64,000 bases of DNA, taken from NCBI RefSeq assembly GCF_964355755.1, contig NC_092674.1:4903001-4967000 (forward strand), read 5' to 3'. The translations under genes and the position numbers were made by a program. Origin of the DNA: Antedon mediterranea. Lineage: Eukaryota > Echinodermata > Crinoidea > Comatulida > Antedonidae. A model generated the notes under the pieces. It was not told the origin of the DNA, searched no databases, and worked only from the letters and a program-made list of their open reading frames with translations. Shown one piece after another: positions 1 through 12,250 of this stretch (positions are counted from its first letter, which is position 1; every line of letters begins with the position of its first letter).

Positions 1-1860
1 CAGGCACTCCACTCACCCCATTCAGACCAACCACCAGCTATTGCTATTTTAAGAAAAATATAAATTGATTTACATTATTACTACTGTATATTGACAAATA
101 ATAATAACATTTACAGGCAATACTACTTAGCAAAACATCATACAGAGAAATATAAGTTTAAGACAGCTATATCACCCTATTGTGCAGTGTCACTAGGTAA
201 ATCTTAACGGACTACTGACATATTGCTTAATACACCTAGACTCGTATCTAGATGACTATCAATAGTCAGTTAATGTCTACCTAGTGACAGCTGCAGAACC
301 ATGTGGCTAAATTTTACATTATATTTTTATGCAGTATTCGAATATTGCGATTGTGTGGAAGGGGGAAAAGTCATAGCTGCGATTTTTTACGCTTCCATTT
401 AAATAGAATGTTAAACCAGAAATCAGACAGAATACTGAGTAAGCAAGTTAATTAAAACTGACATTGATTTATCATTCTTTATTCCTAATTGATATACACT
501 AGGTAATTTAAATCACGCTGTATCTCTCTATATGTCAACATAAAGAGAACGTGCGATGTGTTATCATAACCAATTTGATTTATAATATCCTTTGAGTGTT
601 CTAATGGACGATTGGCGCCCGTATTGCAGCCGCAAATGTATGCGTGACGCGCGCGTACAAATGCCGTTCATTCTTATCAACATTTGAACGCGCGCGTTTT
701 TTTGTTGTTGTATCTTCATCACCACGTGGTACTGTTAATATACAGTAATCTGTAAACAAACCTACTCAGAGTATTCGAATAATTCATGTACAGTAGTAAG
801 ATTAGGCGGTATTTGATATGTTTAATTGAAATTTAAGTAAGTAGGCCTAAAATAATAGAAGTTCACTCACCGATATCCGACGAATAAAAGGGGACGCACA
901 TGCGTGCTTGTTCGTGTACCGAACCAGTTCTCGTTACACTTACATAGAAAAAACAATATCCCAGATGAGTAGGAACAGACTTAGCTTGTTGGGCACCTGG
1001 TTCATAAAAATTAGAACAAGCTATTTTGTTATCATACTCATTGTTAGGCGTGTCAACCTCTAATATATACGCTAGACTGCCAATAGGTCCGGCCTCGGCA
1101 GAATAGCTTGTCTGGCCGTAAACTCGAATTTTATCATTTGATTTTCCACAATAAGGAGCTTGATGGTTAACGGATAACGACTGGTTTTTCGAGCACTCTG
1201 ATATACTCGGTGATGGCACAGTAACGCTATAGTTAGGGTTCCATAATACATTCATAAAATCACTAGATCCTAATACAGTACCACTCTTAGTTGTAACAAG
1301 AAATATATAATATCCAGCAGTATCTAAATATTCGCAGTCCAATGTCACTGTTGAATGTCCTTCTTGATAATCAATCGATTGCGAATATACTTCGATTTGG
1401 TCGGATTTATGATCGTTGTATTTCCGATATCTGGCAATAAAAAGTAGCTCATGTTGATTGTGTTGACAAAGGCCATTGTTAAACTTCATATAGAGTGATA
1501 TTCCGACAGGGCCGTCAAGAGTTTGCAATTGTGTTGAAGGTCGAACAACCTCCAAAAATGGAGGTTCCACGGTGAGGATGTCGCTTTGGGCTAACGTCGT
1601 TTCATTGTCATCCAGCACTTGAACAATCAGCCTACTTGTGTTGGTAAACATACTGCATGGGTATATAACTACCCCTGCTTGAGATGACACGTGATTGCGA
1701 TGCAATGATCGATTCGTATCAATATCAATCAATTCCAAAATTGCGTCTGATTTATTTCCACTGTTTTCCACCAATGTATAGTTGACTGAAATGTTTACAT
1801 TACTAAAGGCCATGTGTGTTGTAGGGGCCTGTACAAGATAAGTTCCATGGCAGAAACAAA
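1..1860 (-). CDS. THSD1: THSD1-like (thrombospondin type-1 domain-containing protein 1) gene, two internal exons, partial
   Basis: Two minus-strand exons join in frame. The first, 1860 down to 871 (990 bp), follows a pyrimidine-rich acceptor (AG at 1862-1861) and ends at a GTGAGT donor (870-865). The second starts at 37 after an AG at 39-38 and runs off the window. Both junctions are phase 1. The first exon encodes about 330 residues of secreted, N-glycosylation-rich sequence (several NxS/T sites, about ten Cys). Its opening (GTYLVQAPTTHMAFSN) and its Cys-rich end resemble the ectodomain that precedes the TSP1 repeat in vertebrate THSD1. The second exon opens with GGWSEWGEWSAC, the Trp-rich start of a thrombospondin type-1 repeat, as expected. 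An open frame also runs upstream through the acceptor to a GTG at 1915, but that is intron and MITE end. The signal-peptide exon should lie at higher coordinates and was not located. Identity rests on remembered family similarity plus domain order. Confidence 0.72.
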
Positions 1861-1898
1861 CTAAAATGAAATGGAAAATGATATTACAAAAAGTCAAA

Positions 1899-2046
1899 AA
1901 AAGCTCTGTGTACACTATTAAAATAGTTTGAAAAAAAATGCTAGTGATATACCCAAATATGGTAGTGATATGAAATTATCATTTCCATATATGGGCACAT
2001 CATATTTTTGTTGTCACATAAAGTTTGATAGTGTAGACAGAGCTAA
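1899..2046. mobile_element. MITE family 1, copy 1
   Basis: This is a short inverted-repeat element of about 150 bp with ends AAGCTCTGTGTACACTA and its near complement TAGTGTAGACAGAGCT. The core carries ATGTGCCCATATATGG-like and ACCATATTTGGGCACAT-like palindromes. Nine more copies occur in the window. It sits about 40 nt upstream of the THSD1-like exon acceptor, so its terminal A-run contributes to the pyrimidine-rich stretch on the minus strand. Confidence 0.8.
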
Positions 2047-2144
2047 GGTCATGCATTGATGACAGCCTGTATATCTGTTTTGTAAATATATAGTAGGCCT
2101 AGTATACGGTTTAACATTTTACGTAACAAGGTTACGCATATAAA

Positions 2145-2207
2145 ATAAAGCTTGGTTCCTAGGACGCAGCGCAATGACGTAAGCATTTTAACCAATCAAG
2201 CGACGTA
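2145..2207. mobile_element. MITE family 2, partial copy
   Basis: It starts TAAAGCTTGGTTCCTAGGAC and continues with the family's characteristic GACGTAAGC and AACCAATCA blocks, then decays. The full-length reference copy is at 55027-55210. Confidence 0.55.
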
Positions 2208-3973
2208 TTTAGTTCATGGATTTAGCTAAAAAATGACGCTTTTGAAAACTATTATCCAAATCTGTCACTTGTCAAGCAAAATTTAAATTGTTTTTAAAAT
2301 GTTCTTGCTTATTATCTGAACAAATAGGTCAGTACAATTGGGTCATTTAATTACGTGGTTGAATTTGGACCTTCATTGATTCCTGTGCTTAGATCTATCT
2401 CTCACATTACTCTGATCAACAAAAGAACTTGTTTACTATATGGGATTTATTTCACGGAATGCCCGGTGGTGACCCTCTAGCCTCGGTATCATTTAACCGG
2501 AAAATCAAAAGTTAAAAAGAAGGTTATGTATGATGAAAAGCGGCTGTGTCGACTCAATTGTACATTAAAAGCCCACTTAAAAGGGTGTAACTTAACATTT
2601 ATTTGCTTGCTCTTTTAAATAGCTGACCGCAGAAATTGGCTATATTAAATTACTGGCAAAAATGCGATGAACTTGGATAGAAATTAAATGATATGTTTGC
2701 CATTCTATTATAAAGTATACCACCATAGTAATAAATAGTATACGATATAGATTTTAGAAAAGATATGACTCTAATGTATTATAATAGAATATATAGAAAT
2801 ATATACAGTTGTAATTTCTTGATATGGATGACTTGTCTTCCGATATAAAAGAAATTTAAATTGTTTGACAACCTTATGGTTATTCTATAAGTGAATTTAG
2901 GTTTGTCATTTAGGTTATAGTCATTATTTTGTAGAGAATAAATAGGAAATAATGAATAAAAAGTAAATTACAAATTAAATTTGAAAGTATTATCAAATTA
3001 TCTCATCTAAATTCAAAAAGAACTGTTCAAATGACAACAGTTTTATTGGTTTAGAGACCTGCACTACGGGGTGCAATTCGAGACACTATTATGGCAACAT
3101 AAATTGCAATGTTCCGGTCGGCGTCCCGTATACAAAGGTGAGATTAACACAAGTGTACGCCCAACGCATTTTTGAAAAAAATATTTGTATGAGATCATGT
3201 GGTAATATATATGTATAAACATTTAAAACAGATTTTTTACTAGGTTTAACAATTCATGAAAGGAAGTTAACTTTGAAATGTAGGCCTAATCATTATTGAT
3301 ATATTCATCGACTATTATATACCAAATACAAAGTTACCGATATTTTGCTTTAAATTGTATATGTTCTTATCCTACGATTTAATATTCAGTAAAACAAACC
3401 TGAATCAACACTTATGATAATAGCATGTTTAATGTGACAAAACTAAATAAATCTTGCGATTAGTATTCAATGGATGAAACACCCTTGCTATTGAGCCGCC
3501 TCGGGACATAGAAGCAACCCATGGAATGATCACATATGAATAGATTACGTGCTATAATGTCAGAATAAATCACATACTTCGAGTTTAAATCAAATAATAT
3601 GGAAGTGTCTATTTGAGACATCACAAACTATGCAATACCAATCCTTTAATAACATCTGCGCATGCCCGAGATCAATCAGTGCTAGTCTTCCATCCCGATG
3701 TTTCGCGGAGGTTATACAACACCGCTTTTTTTTTCCTTTTCTACACATGTATGTGCGAATGGTCATCCGCAATTCATATGCAAAAAAAAACATTAAGGTC
3801 GTTGTATACTGTATAATCATTACATTATACTTACTTAATGAAACAAAAATTAAGATGATCAAAATCCATCTCGTGTCTTTCTCCATCGGATCTCTACCGC
3901 GTCGTTACTATGGCAACAATTAATACCTGTCTCATTGTATTATCGGTAACTAGCGCATCAACATACTGCAAAG
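2208..3973. other. No gene seen
   Basis: This is AT-rich sequence without a supportable exon. Overlapping short ORFs on both strands around 3590-3923 have no recognisable domain and lack coding character. It is probably intron or intergenic sequence upstream of the THSD1-like gene. Confidence 0.5.
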
Positions 3974-4112
3974 ATAATATACCTACAAAATAAGAATAAC
4001 ATAGTTATGAAGTTATGAGATGATGTTGAGTTAACGCAAATCAATGATGTATGCCTATAATGCCTTCTGCATCAACCTAGTGCAATTGATAATATACCTA
4101 CAAAATAAGAGT

Positions 4113-4208
<96 letters not shown>

Positions 4209-4280
4209 TGACGTTATAAGACAGTGTGGATTTAACTCAACAATGATGTATGAAACGCTTATAATGCCTTCTGCTGCTTA
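3974..4280. repeat. 114-bp direct duplication with a (TA)n expansion in the second copy
   Basis: A segment beginning GATAATATACCTACAAAATA occurs at 3974 and again at 4088. Both copies continue through AACATA, then TAGTTATGA, then an ATAATGCCTTCTGC block. In the second copy a (TA)n tract of about 89 bp (4116-4204) has grown at the point where the first copy reads only CATAG. Confidence 0.85.
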
Positions 4281-7200
4281 ATTTTGGTCTAATAATCAGC
4301 TTTATTACCGTATTTATACTAACTATACAGCATTATTTACTACGGTTGACGTTGTTGTCAATAGTTGAAACTTCAAAATAAAAGGCAATCAGGGCATTCC
4401 GTATTCTCATTCTATCGTGTTAAACTGAACAAAATTATTTCGCTTAATGAAACAATCCCATCATTTTCGACACCATAATAAATAAATCTGACAAAAGCCC
4501 ATAATTCGACACATATATTATTTGTAAACCTCGTGGCATATGTGTGATTAATGTTTTACCTTATGATATCTGATGACGGTGTTTTAATGATCAATCACCA
4601 CGGTTACATGGCTATACCTATATGGCTTCCAAGAATAAATAATGTAGAACTATATAAATCCTTAGGCCTAAGAATCGTGTAGTATTAAATGCTCCTTGAA
4701 AATGGGTTACGTGCCTGTTGAATCCGGTAGGCCTAGGCCTCTATAAAAGTAGACTTCAATAGACTAGACGACCTACTAAAACGTTTTGATCCTTGTTCAA
4801 TAAATTTAAACCCTACTTCAAAAGTCACTCCCACAAACGTACCGTATTTATAGTAGTTTAGTTTATATACAATTTCACTCATATACTCAACTATCTCTAT
4901 CAATAATTCGCTTGTACAAATTTGGATATGTTTTTCATTGATAATTTTTGGATGGCGTCGAATCTGTCTCGTGTGGAAAGTTTATTTTTTAGTCCGTGTT
5001 TCCAAAACAAAGCGTAACCAGGCCAGTAATAAATACCTGAACCCACTTTTCAGTTTGTATATAATCATCTATGCCATAGACTATACCTCTTTAATTTAAA
5101 CAATTTATTACCTCATAAATAATGAATAAAGGTATGAGATCAGTCTAGAGTCAAAAGTATCTTATGTTAAACCTGAATAATTTAACTCTTAACAAAAATA
5201 TTACGATCATATCCATGACTCCAAAAACTGGTTCGTTCTTTTGTACTTCACCAAAATATTAGGTTGCCGCTTATTCATTTTGGATGAATTTTCTACATGA
5301 GAGTGGGGGTGGTAGACCAGCTATCCCCCAGGGTCCGGCACATTCCATTACTAACAGTCACATTTACCAACCATAATCGTTGATAATGCGAATAACATGT
5401 TGAAGTTTGAGGTGAATTGTTTGATATTTTATTATAGTCCCATGTGATATTAACATTGCATCTATAGTTAGAAACTAATTTGAATCGACCTACTGCATGT
5501 TTGTTTAGCCTAATAATATGTGATTCGTTGAAGTATAGTTCATTCTCTTTATTAAAACCACTTTAGTTTTTCCAATTTCTTAAAATATTTGTTGGGAACT
5601 ATTTTTAGGGGTTTCTCTTTTCTCTCTCTGCTTTTTGTGTTGTTTGCTTTTGTGTTTTTGCAATTTCACCATTGTGTTCATAAATTATGGTAATTGTTTT
5701 CCAGTATTCTCTATATTTATTGAATGTAATTCATTGTAATTTATTTAGAAATAAGTCGGTGTATTGTATTTTTCAATTCAAATGTACAGTGTGTTGTGAT
5801 GATGATAATCAATTGCATGTTACTCTGTAACTCAATAATATGTTTTAATATCACTTGAGGTCGAGTGTACTTGAACTTTGACATGCCTCTCGTATAATGT
5901 GGTGTCACCCACTTCAGACATTTAGCAGTCCATAACATAAGAATACATGTACTTCAATGTAATCGTAAAATATTAGTAATGCTAGTAAGAAAATCACAGC
6001 GATGGCATATGATTTATGAACTATTATCAATCACTGACTATTGCTGTCCACACTGGTACTGACCATGTAAGCACCTGTTCAGACGAATAAAATGATGACA
6101 CGTTTGTTGCCTTGGCAATTAACGCTAATGTTATACTCAATTTTAACATAATGTTTGTCATCTTACTTAACGACCAACATTTAAAAAAATTAACATAAAA
6201 TTAAAAAAATATAAAATATAGGCCTACACACAAAAAATAATTTATTGTATTGTAGGCCTACATTTCGTTCACATTTTTTCGGTTACTGTGTAGTACTATT
6301 AGCTACGGTATATGGACATATCACAATACACTCCATATTATTATTATTGTTTTAATGTTAACAAATTGGCCATTTATTCAGATATAACACAAAAAATGCA
6401 TCATTTTTAGATATAAACTATAACAAATCATTCATATTCTTAGAAGGAAACAATTCAGTTTATTGTATTACAAATTTCATTACATCAGCCAAGTAGGCTT
6501 TACTATGGCCTACCACAGGATACTGATGACTCCTTAAGTGGAGTATATATTACCATGGAGGTATACAAAAAGATACCTCCATGATATTACAGATACTGTT
6601 GTGGAACATGAGAGAGATAGTCATGACTAAAAAAGCACTTTATTTACACGAGCAAACAAAATTACAATTGGTAAACTTGGTGTGTGCAAGGCAAATAAAG
6701 TGACCATCACTTAAAGCTGAGATTCTAAAATAAACTGTACAACAATAAGACGGTCTTATAGTCTTATATTGAGGCCTAATATGTAAAAACACATCGTTTT
6801 TACCCACGGTACGGCTGGAATTATTAATATCTCTCTTTAATCTAGTTAGCTGACCTTCTTTTATTGTAGTCCTACAACACGTTATAATTGTAATTTCCAA
6901 AATCAATACACAATATACAATTATAATCGTATTTCTGTGGCTTTACTTCCGTTAACATTTCCAGCTTCTTATGAGGATTAACCCTTCTTGTACAACTCTG
7001 TCATTACGTCATCTTTGGCTATAACTTTTAAGTGTGCCACCAACCCCCGCCAATATCGGTTTGATAGACCTACTATACTACCTCACTCATCCTTACCTTA
7101 ATGGCTGCTTCTTATTCTGGTCCTTACGGAAACTGAATTTTACATCTTGCTAAATTAAAAACACAGTATACGCAGTACTCCGCATTTATCTGCTCTAGGC

Positions 7201-8431
7201 CTCTAGCCTTCCCGACGTTAACTACAACACAGATTTACAAATTTACCACAGCCTCCCACCTCTCGTGACATCACTGTTAACTTGCCGTGGATGCTGTAGG
7301 CAGATCACTAACCATTATAAAATTACCGTCTTCATTTCTTCAACCCGTAGGAATGTTTGCTTAGCCAATGTAAGCTAAACGCTCTCTGGACCACCGTCCG
7401 GGTCTGAACTAAGTGATTGACAGCCCCTAATGTTGTCCTTTTGAGATAATTGGATCTCGGGATTCACCATTAATGACTTGGTGCACAGCCAGGGTTTATT
7501 TTAATTAAAGAGAATTAATATAAAAATAACTATACTAGGAATTACCTATTGTTCAAAATAGTATTAACTTGCACACATATAACTAAGAATGTTTTTCTTA
7601 AAATCCGAAATTGAAATTGTACGATACATTTCAGTAAAAGTAATTAAAGGCCTACTAAAATAGAATAATTTCAGTTCAATGTATTTCCACGATTCACAAT
7701 AACATACAGAATAATAAATACAATGAAGTAATCATGTGGGGCGAGGGTCATATAAGTCAGAAAGACCTGTAAGTTTGACCCACCCCATTATATAACATTA
7801 AGTACGAATACGAAAAAAGAAAAAAAATACATTAACTGTTTGTTTGCTTTTTAGCACAAAAGCAAGCTTGCAATCGTTTTTAGCTTATAGATCTTACCTC
7901 CGCACAGTCAGGATCGTTGTAACTTCAAGGGGGCCAAGCCACTATTGTCCCTCTTTATTCATTCCCAGTATTAAGTGGTATTAAGGCTAAGGTCAGACTA
8001 TTAGTATATAAAGACTAGTCAACAATGCATGTAATGATCAACAATTGCGCTTCCATAATAAGTGCCTTCTTGTATACTGAAACCACGTCATTCTGTTTAT
8101 CTTTCACATAATTTAAATCTAGTCACCGAAACTTGATCAATCTGTATGGGCTTTCACGCCTAAATTACATGCTAAATTTAACATCTTCGTTCAGCCTAGT
8201 GAATTTCAATTTTGTATGTACTATTATAATGGAAGACAAAATAAACACAATTTATTCCAAAGATTATTTGTTTTGTTTATTAGATATAGTGAGAAATATC
8301 GAAATATGTTTGCTTTTGGATCTAGTTTTCCATATGATTGAGACTAACTAAGTCTATTTTTCTGGAAGGCTATTTATAGTCGATCTTGAACCTGAACAGG
8401 GTAGAAGGAGAGTTTAGAGGACATTTGTCCC
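4281..8431. other. No gene seen
   Basis: This is AT-rich sequence with short ORFs only. Isolated donor-like strings on the minus strand (for example around 7096 and 7900) could belong to an untranslated or signal-peptide exon of the THSD1-like gene, but no coding continuity supports them. Confidence 0.45.
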
Positions 8432-8595
8432 TTAAGCTCTGAGACACTATCAAACTTTATGTGACAAAGCAATGTGATGTGCCCATATATGGACATGATG
8501 ATGTCATATCACTACCATATTTGGGCATATCACTACCATATTTGGACACATCACACTTTTTTATCAAACTAGTTTGATAGTGTAGACAGAGCTTT
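8432..8595. mobile_element. MITE family 1, copy 2
   Basis: This full-length copy starts TTAAGCTCTGAGACACTATC and ends GTGTAGACAGAGCTTTA. The internal TATCACTACCATATTTGG block is present twice in tandem, which lengthens this copy. Confidence 0.85.
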
Positions 8596-9340
8596 ACATA
8601 CAGTATAGCCATAATCTGCATGATAATGTGTTGACTTTCTTTCGTCCACCTGTGCAGGGGACAGGTTGCAAACATTTTTCCCCAACCCCCCTCCGCTCAA
8701 TGCATTCTTCGGTACTATTTAATTACTCTATCCAAAATTAATTATTTATAATAAACATAGCCCAGCCTAGTCTAACGTTTTACTATAGGCCTATCAAACA
8801 TTGAATTATTCTTCCTCTATTATATGCAAAATTTTTTTTATATAGTCATTTTTATCTTGTACGTTTATTATACACTGTAGGAACTGACCTTACGAAGTTA
8901 GTTCTACATCTATTCTTATTTTAAAACATGATTTAGTGGATTTGTCTGCACTCCACTAGTTTTTTTTTTCATATAACGATTCTAACGATAAAGTAATTAC
9001 AATAAATAATATATACAGTCGTTTTGTCACCTATAACTAATGGATTTTAAATGACATGGATCGCCATACTATATAATTCGTATCCTATAAATTAAAATGA
9101 ATGAAATCATTACTATTATACATGTTTTGCATCATTCTACAGATATATACAGTTTCATCAAAATTTCAATAAAGTACGTTGAACTTTGTTAATCGAAATG
9201 GTTGATCTAGTTTCACACAACGTAACAAACGAATTGTTATTCGATATCAAATAATAACTTCATTCAGTTTACGATGCCAATATTGATTAATGTGAACAGT
9301 ATATAAAATCACATCTCAGCAATGCAACAGTAAAGAAAAT

Positions 9341-9482
9341 GTGTTACGTTACCTATGAGCAGCCAATCGGGACAATATAACTAAAATGTGTTACGCGTTA
9401 CCTATGAGCGGCCAATCGGGACAATATAACTAAAATGTGTTACACGTTACCTATGAGCGGCCAATCGGGATAATATAGCTGG
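9341..9482. repeat. Tandem array, about 47-49 bp unit, three copies
   Basis: Units begin GTGTTACG or GTGTTACA at 9341, 9388 and 9437 and each contains CCTATGAGC followed by GGCCAATCGGGA. The units are nearly identical, so the expansion is recent. The repeated CCAAT pentamer is notable, but no transcript can be tied to it. Confidence 0.85.
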
Positions 9483-9552
9483 CTGAGTCGGTTCTTCCGG
9501 TGCATGCACTAGGTCGGATTTTATAGTGTGGTTTTAATGCATGATCCTAAAT

Positions 9553-9709
9553 ATTACTTGCGTTGCGCTTACGTTCAGTTTCTTGCGTTCATGTTCTGGT
9601 ATAGTGGGGACCAGGCTTTGTATATAGTGTATTACTTGTTGCGCTTACGTTCAGTTTCTTGCGTTCATGTTCTGGTATAGTGGGGACCAGGCTTTGTATA
9701 TAGTGTATT
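9553..9709. repeat. 78-bp tandem repeat, units 1 and 2 (unit 3 is displaced to 11382)
   Basis: ATTACTTG-initiated units start at 9553 and 9631, each containing GCGCTTACGTTCAGTTTCTT and GGTATAGTGGGGACCAGG. A third unit starts at 11382 and a stub at 11459. The array was split by insertion of the element at 9710-11379. Confidence 0.85.
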
Positions 9710-10221
9710 CAGGGCCGGAGCCAGGATCTGTCAAGGGGGGGGGGGGGTTCGGACACTAAATATTTGGGTCAACCCCCCCCCCCCCTCCCCCAGCCTGATG
9801 CGAAGCGAATTTTGTTAAATGACACCCCTAGATGGCCGGAAAAGACACTCTCGTGCAGCATGCTATATAACCAATGAGCAAAAATGACATAACTATTTGT
9901 TGCCGTATGTTAGATGCGCGTGCTCTGTGCGGAACCGCCGATTGTTTGATCATTTACTCCGTATTTTGTTTTGCGTTCAAGTTCAATGCGAACGTCTAGG
10001 AGCAGCCCCGAAAAAAGCACACTGGGTGAAGGCAAATGCTATTTGCTAGCTCTATCTATAATATTTATTTACAGCAATTTGTTGAGAAATATAAATATGT
10101 AAATAGGTGATATTGATACATTTTAGTACGTATCGGCTGGTGGTCTAGAAAAAAATAATCGGATGCCATAATGTGAACTACAGTACTTGATACCATAGAT
10201 ATTATAGTGTAAAATATTAAT

Positions 10222-10524
10222 ATTCACTATAATCCTCTATGATACATTATACTTCATAGTCACACATAAATACTGATGTACGTCGGAAGGCTATATACTT
10301 TATGCATGCTGCCTGACTGCCAGTGATCTAAACAATAGGTACGCAGTTGTCTGGCGGTGTCCTTTGTACGAATCGTTCGTGCGCCAGCTCGCTATGAGAC
10401 GCGTCAATATCATGTTACATGCAGGGACCAAACATTTATTTTTCAGGTTAAAATCGGCAATTCATTTGCAGCTTTTAGAAATTTACAGACACGTATCACT
10501 AGTTGACGCGCATACAGAGAAGAA
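10222..10524. repeat. Direct duplication inside the transposon, copy A
   Basis: It begins TTCACTATAATCCTC and ends near CATACAGAGAAGAA, nearly identical to 10875-11179 apart from a 3-bp indel near the GGCTATA string. Both copies contain the same short ORF, which I do not consider a gene. Confidence 0.85.
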
Positions 10525-10715
10525 AACAATGCTTGACTTCTGCCCACTGCTGCTGGTATAACACCATGTGTGTTTTAACGCGCATAGCAGCATGATGGTG
10601 ATCTAGAATTTTGCAAAAAATTTCCATGACGATAAATTGTGCCTTTAAAAAGATAAATGTATTAAATTTATATTATAAATACTTAGGCCTGGTCCTAAAC
10701 ATTTATTCTTACTTT

Positions 10716-10830
10716 ATGCACTTGTCAATTGTATGACCCACTATACGACCCCCAGGAGAGGTGCGTCATTTGTCCGATGTGCATCATACCTTATGAATAC
10801 CATGACGCACAAGATGCTACAAGAATGTAA
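10716..10830. mobile_element. MITE family 3, fragment
   Basis: It carries the family's left terminus (TGCACTTGTCAATTGTAT, GGAGAGGTGCGTCATTTG) and about 100 bp of body. The complete element is at 45724-46050. It lies between the two direct duplications of the 1.67-kb transposon. Confidence 0.7.
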
Positions 10831-10874
10831 TGTGACCTACCTTTAAGTGACCATTTTAAGATGATTTTAGAGGA

Positions 10875-11179
10875 TTCACTATAATCCTCTATGATACATT
10901 ATACTTCATAGTCACACATAAATACTGATGTACGTCGGAAGGCTATATTATACTTTATGCATGCTGCCTGACTGCCAGTGATCTAAACAATAGGTACGCA
11001 GTTGTCTGGCGGTGTCCTTTGTACGAATCGTTCGTGCGCCAGCTCGCTATGAGACGCGTCAATATCATGTTACATGCAGGGACCAAACATTTATTTTTCA
11101 GGTTAAAATCGGCAATTCATTTGCAGCTTTTAGAAATTTACAGACACGTATCACTAGTTGACGCGCATACAGAGAAGAA
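10875..11179. repeat. Direct duplication inside the transposon, copy B
   Basis: This is the second copy of the 305-bp segment at 10222-10524, in the same orientation and separated by about 350 bp. Confidence 0.85.
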
Positions 11180-11469
11180 GGTTCACGAACAAGTTTACGA
11201 ATTTTTCAATTTACAAACAACTTTTTGTACTGTGGGGCACGTATTTGGAGGATTTTTGGAGATGAGGGTGAGGTATTGGGCATGTCGGGGATGGGGGTTC
11301 GCAGTTGGTTAAGGGGGGTTCGCTGTAAAGGGGGGGTTCGCCTGAACCATAACCCCCCCCCCCCCTGGCTACGGGCCTGGTATTACTTGCGTTGCGCTTA
11401 CGTTCAGTTTCTTGCGTTCATGTTCTGGTATAGTGGGGACCAGGTTTTGTATATTATATGTATTACTTG

Positions 11470-12105
11470 TTCTATTAAACATTGTTAACCTAGTGGTAGA
11501 ATATTCATTCAGTTCAATCTTTTATTTCGGAATTCCTGGTCCATAGAAATTAAAATTACGTATACATACGCAAACGAAAAAAACTGTACTGACCAATAGG
11601 AATATTATCTCGTGTATTATTATGATCTACGGCAATTAGTATGTATTTTTCAGTTCATTGACATTAATACATATATATAATTTACACATTTTTTATATAT
11701 ATATTATATACATTTTAGAAATGTTAACAACAATTAAGTAACTCAAGATTTTAACTCATGAACTTTACTTCAGTGCTCGTCGCACACACTGCATCCAACA
11801 CAATAGATATCATTCTCTCCATTTGATGTTAATGAATTTATTTTACAAGCTTCTTCAACTAATGAATAGAGATTTGATATTACCTTTTGAAGTAACCGAC
11901 CAGGTGCAGCGAACTTAACGATAAGTCAGTGAACTCAAATTGAGTGTTGAGTAATGCTTAAGAACCACTCATTAGTAACTGGTCATTAGTGAAGTGATAT
12001 GTACGAGTAATTGTCATTAAAATAAAAAGACAGGCTATAATATCAGGAACTCATCAATCAAGATGTGTAAAGCCTGCGCCATGATTTTAATTGATCGAAT
12101 CAAGA
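11470..12105. other. No gene seen
   Basis: This is AT-rich sequence with short TA-rich runs around 11670-11710. No ORF has coding character. Confidence 0.45.
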
Positions 12106-12250
12106 TTCAAGATTATTTATTCGTCCATAAACTAGAAATTTGACTTTCCTTTGGCGATTATACATATAAATAATACATTAAAACATCAAAAGACCAACAA
12201 ATAAAATCATAAAATGAATAAAAATTGACTAAAATATCATGGGAAATTAA
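12106..12250 (-). mobile_element. LINE-like 3' end (minus strand)
   Basis: Read on the minus strand, the sequence ends with a GGACGAATAAAT string followed by a short tandem tail of ATCTTGA-type units (12106-12120). This is the usual look of CR1/L2-type LINE 3' ends with microsatellite tails. No reverse transcriptase coding sequence remains. Confidence 0.4.

Larger units (their letters stand above)
9710..11379. mobile_element. Non-autonomous DNA transposon, 1.67 kb, with 5-bp target-site duplication GTATT
   Basis: The ends are CAGGGCCGGAGCCAGG followed by a G-run, and a C-run followed by CCTGGCTACGGGCCTG. These are imperfect inverted repeats with homopolymer G/C tracts. GTATT at 9705-9709 and again at 11380-11384 flanks the insert exactly, and the uninterrupted 78-bp array gives the empty-site sequence. 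Inside are a 305-bp direct duplication and a fragment of MITE family 3. No transposase ORF is visible. The superfamily is unresolved: the terminal CAG resembles hAT or P-like ends, but 5 bp is short for hAT. Confidence 0.8.

Noticed and set aside
863-1915. The full open frame read as a 350-aa protein starting at 1915
   Set aside because: It begins with GTG inside a MITE terminus and crosses a clear TTTCATTTTAG acceptor; the exon starts at 1860. At the other end the frame runs through a GTGAGT donor.
3590-3923. Overlapping ORFs on both strands
   Set aside because: Three frames open at once over the same 300 bp, with no splice context or domain; this is chance in AT-rich DNA.
10364-11312. Two near-identical short ORFs starting MYESFVRQLAMRR
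   Set aside because: They are identical because they lie in the two direct copies inside the transposon; they start at a non-ATG codon and match no domain.
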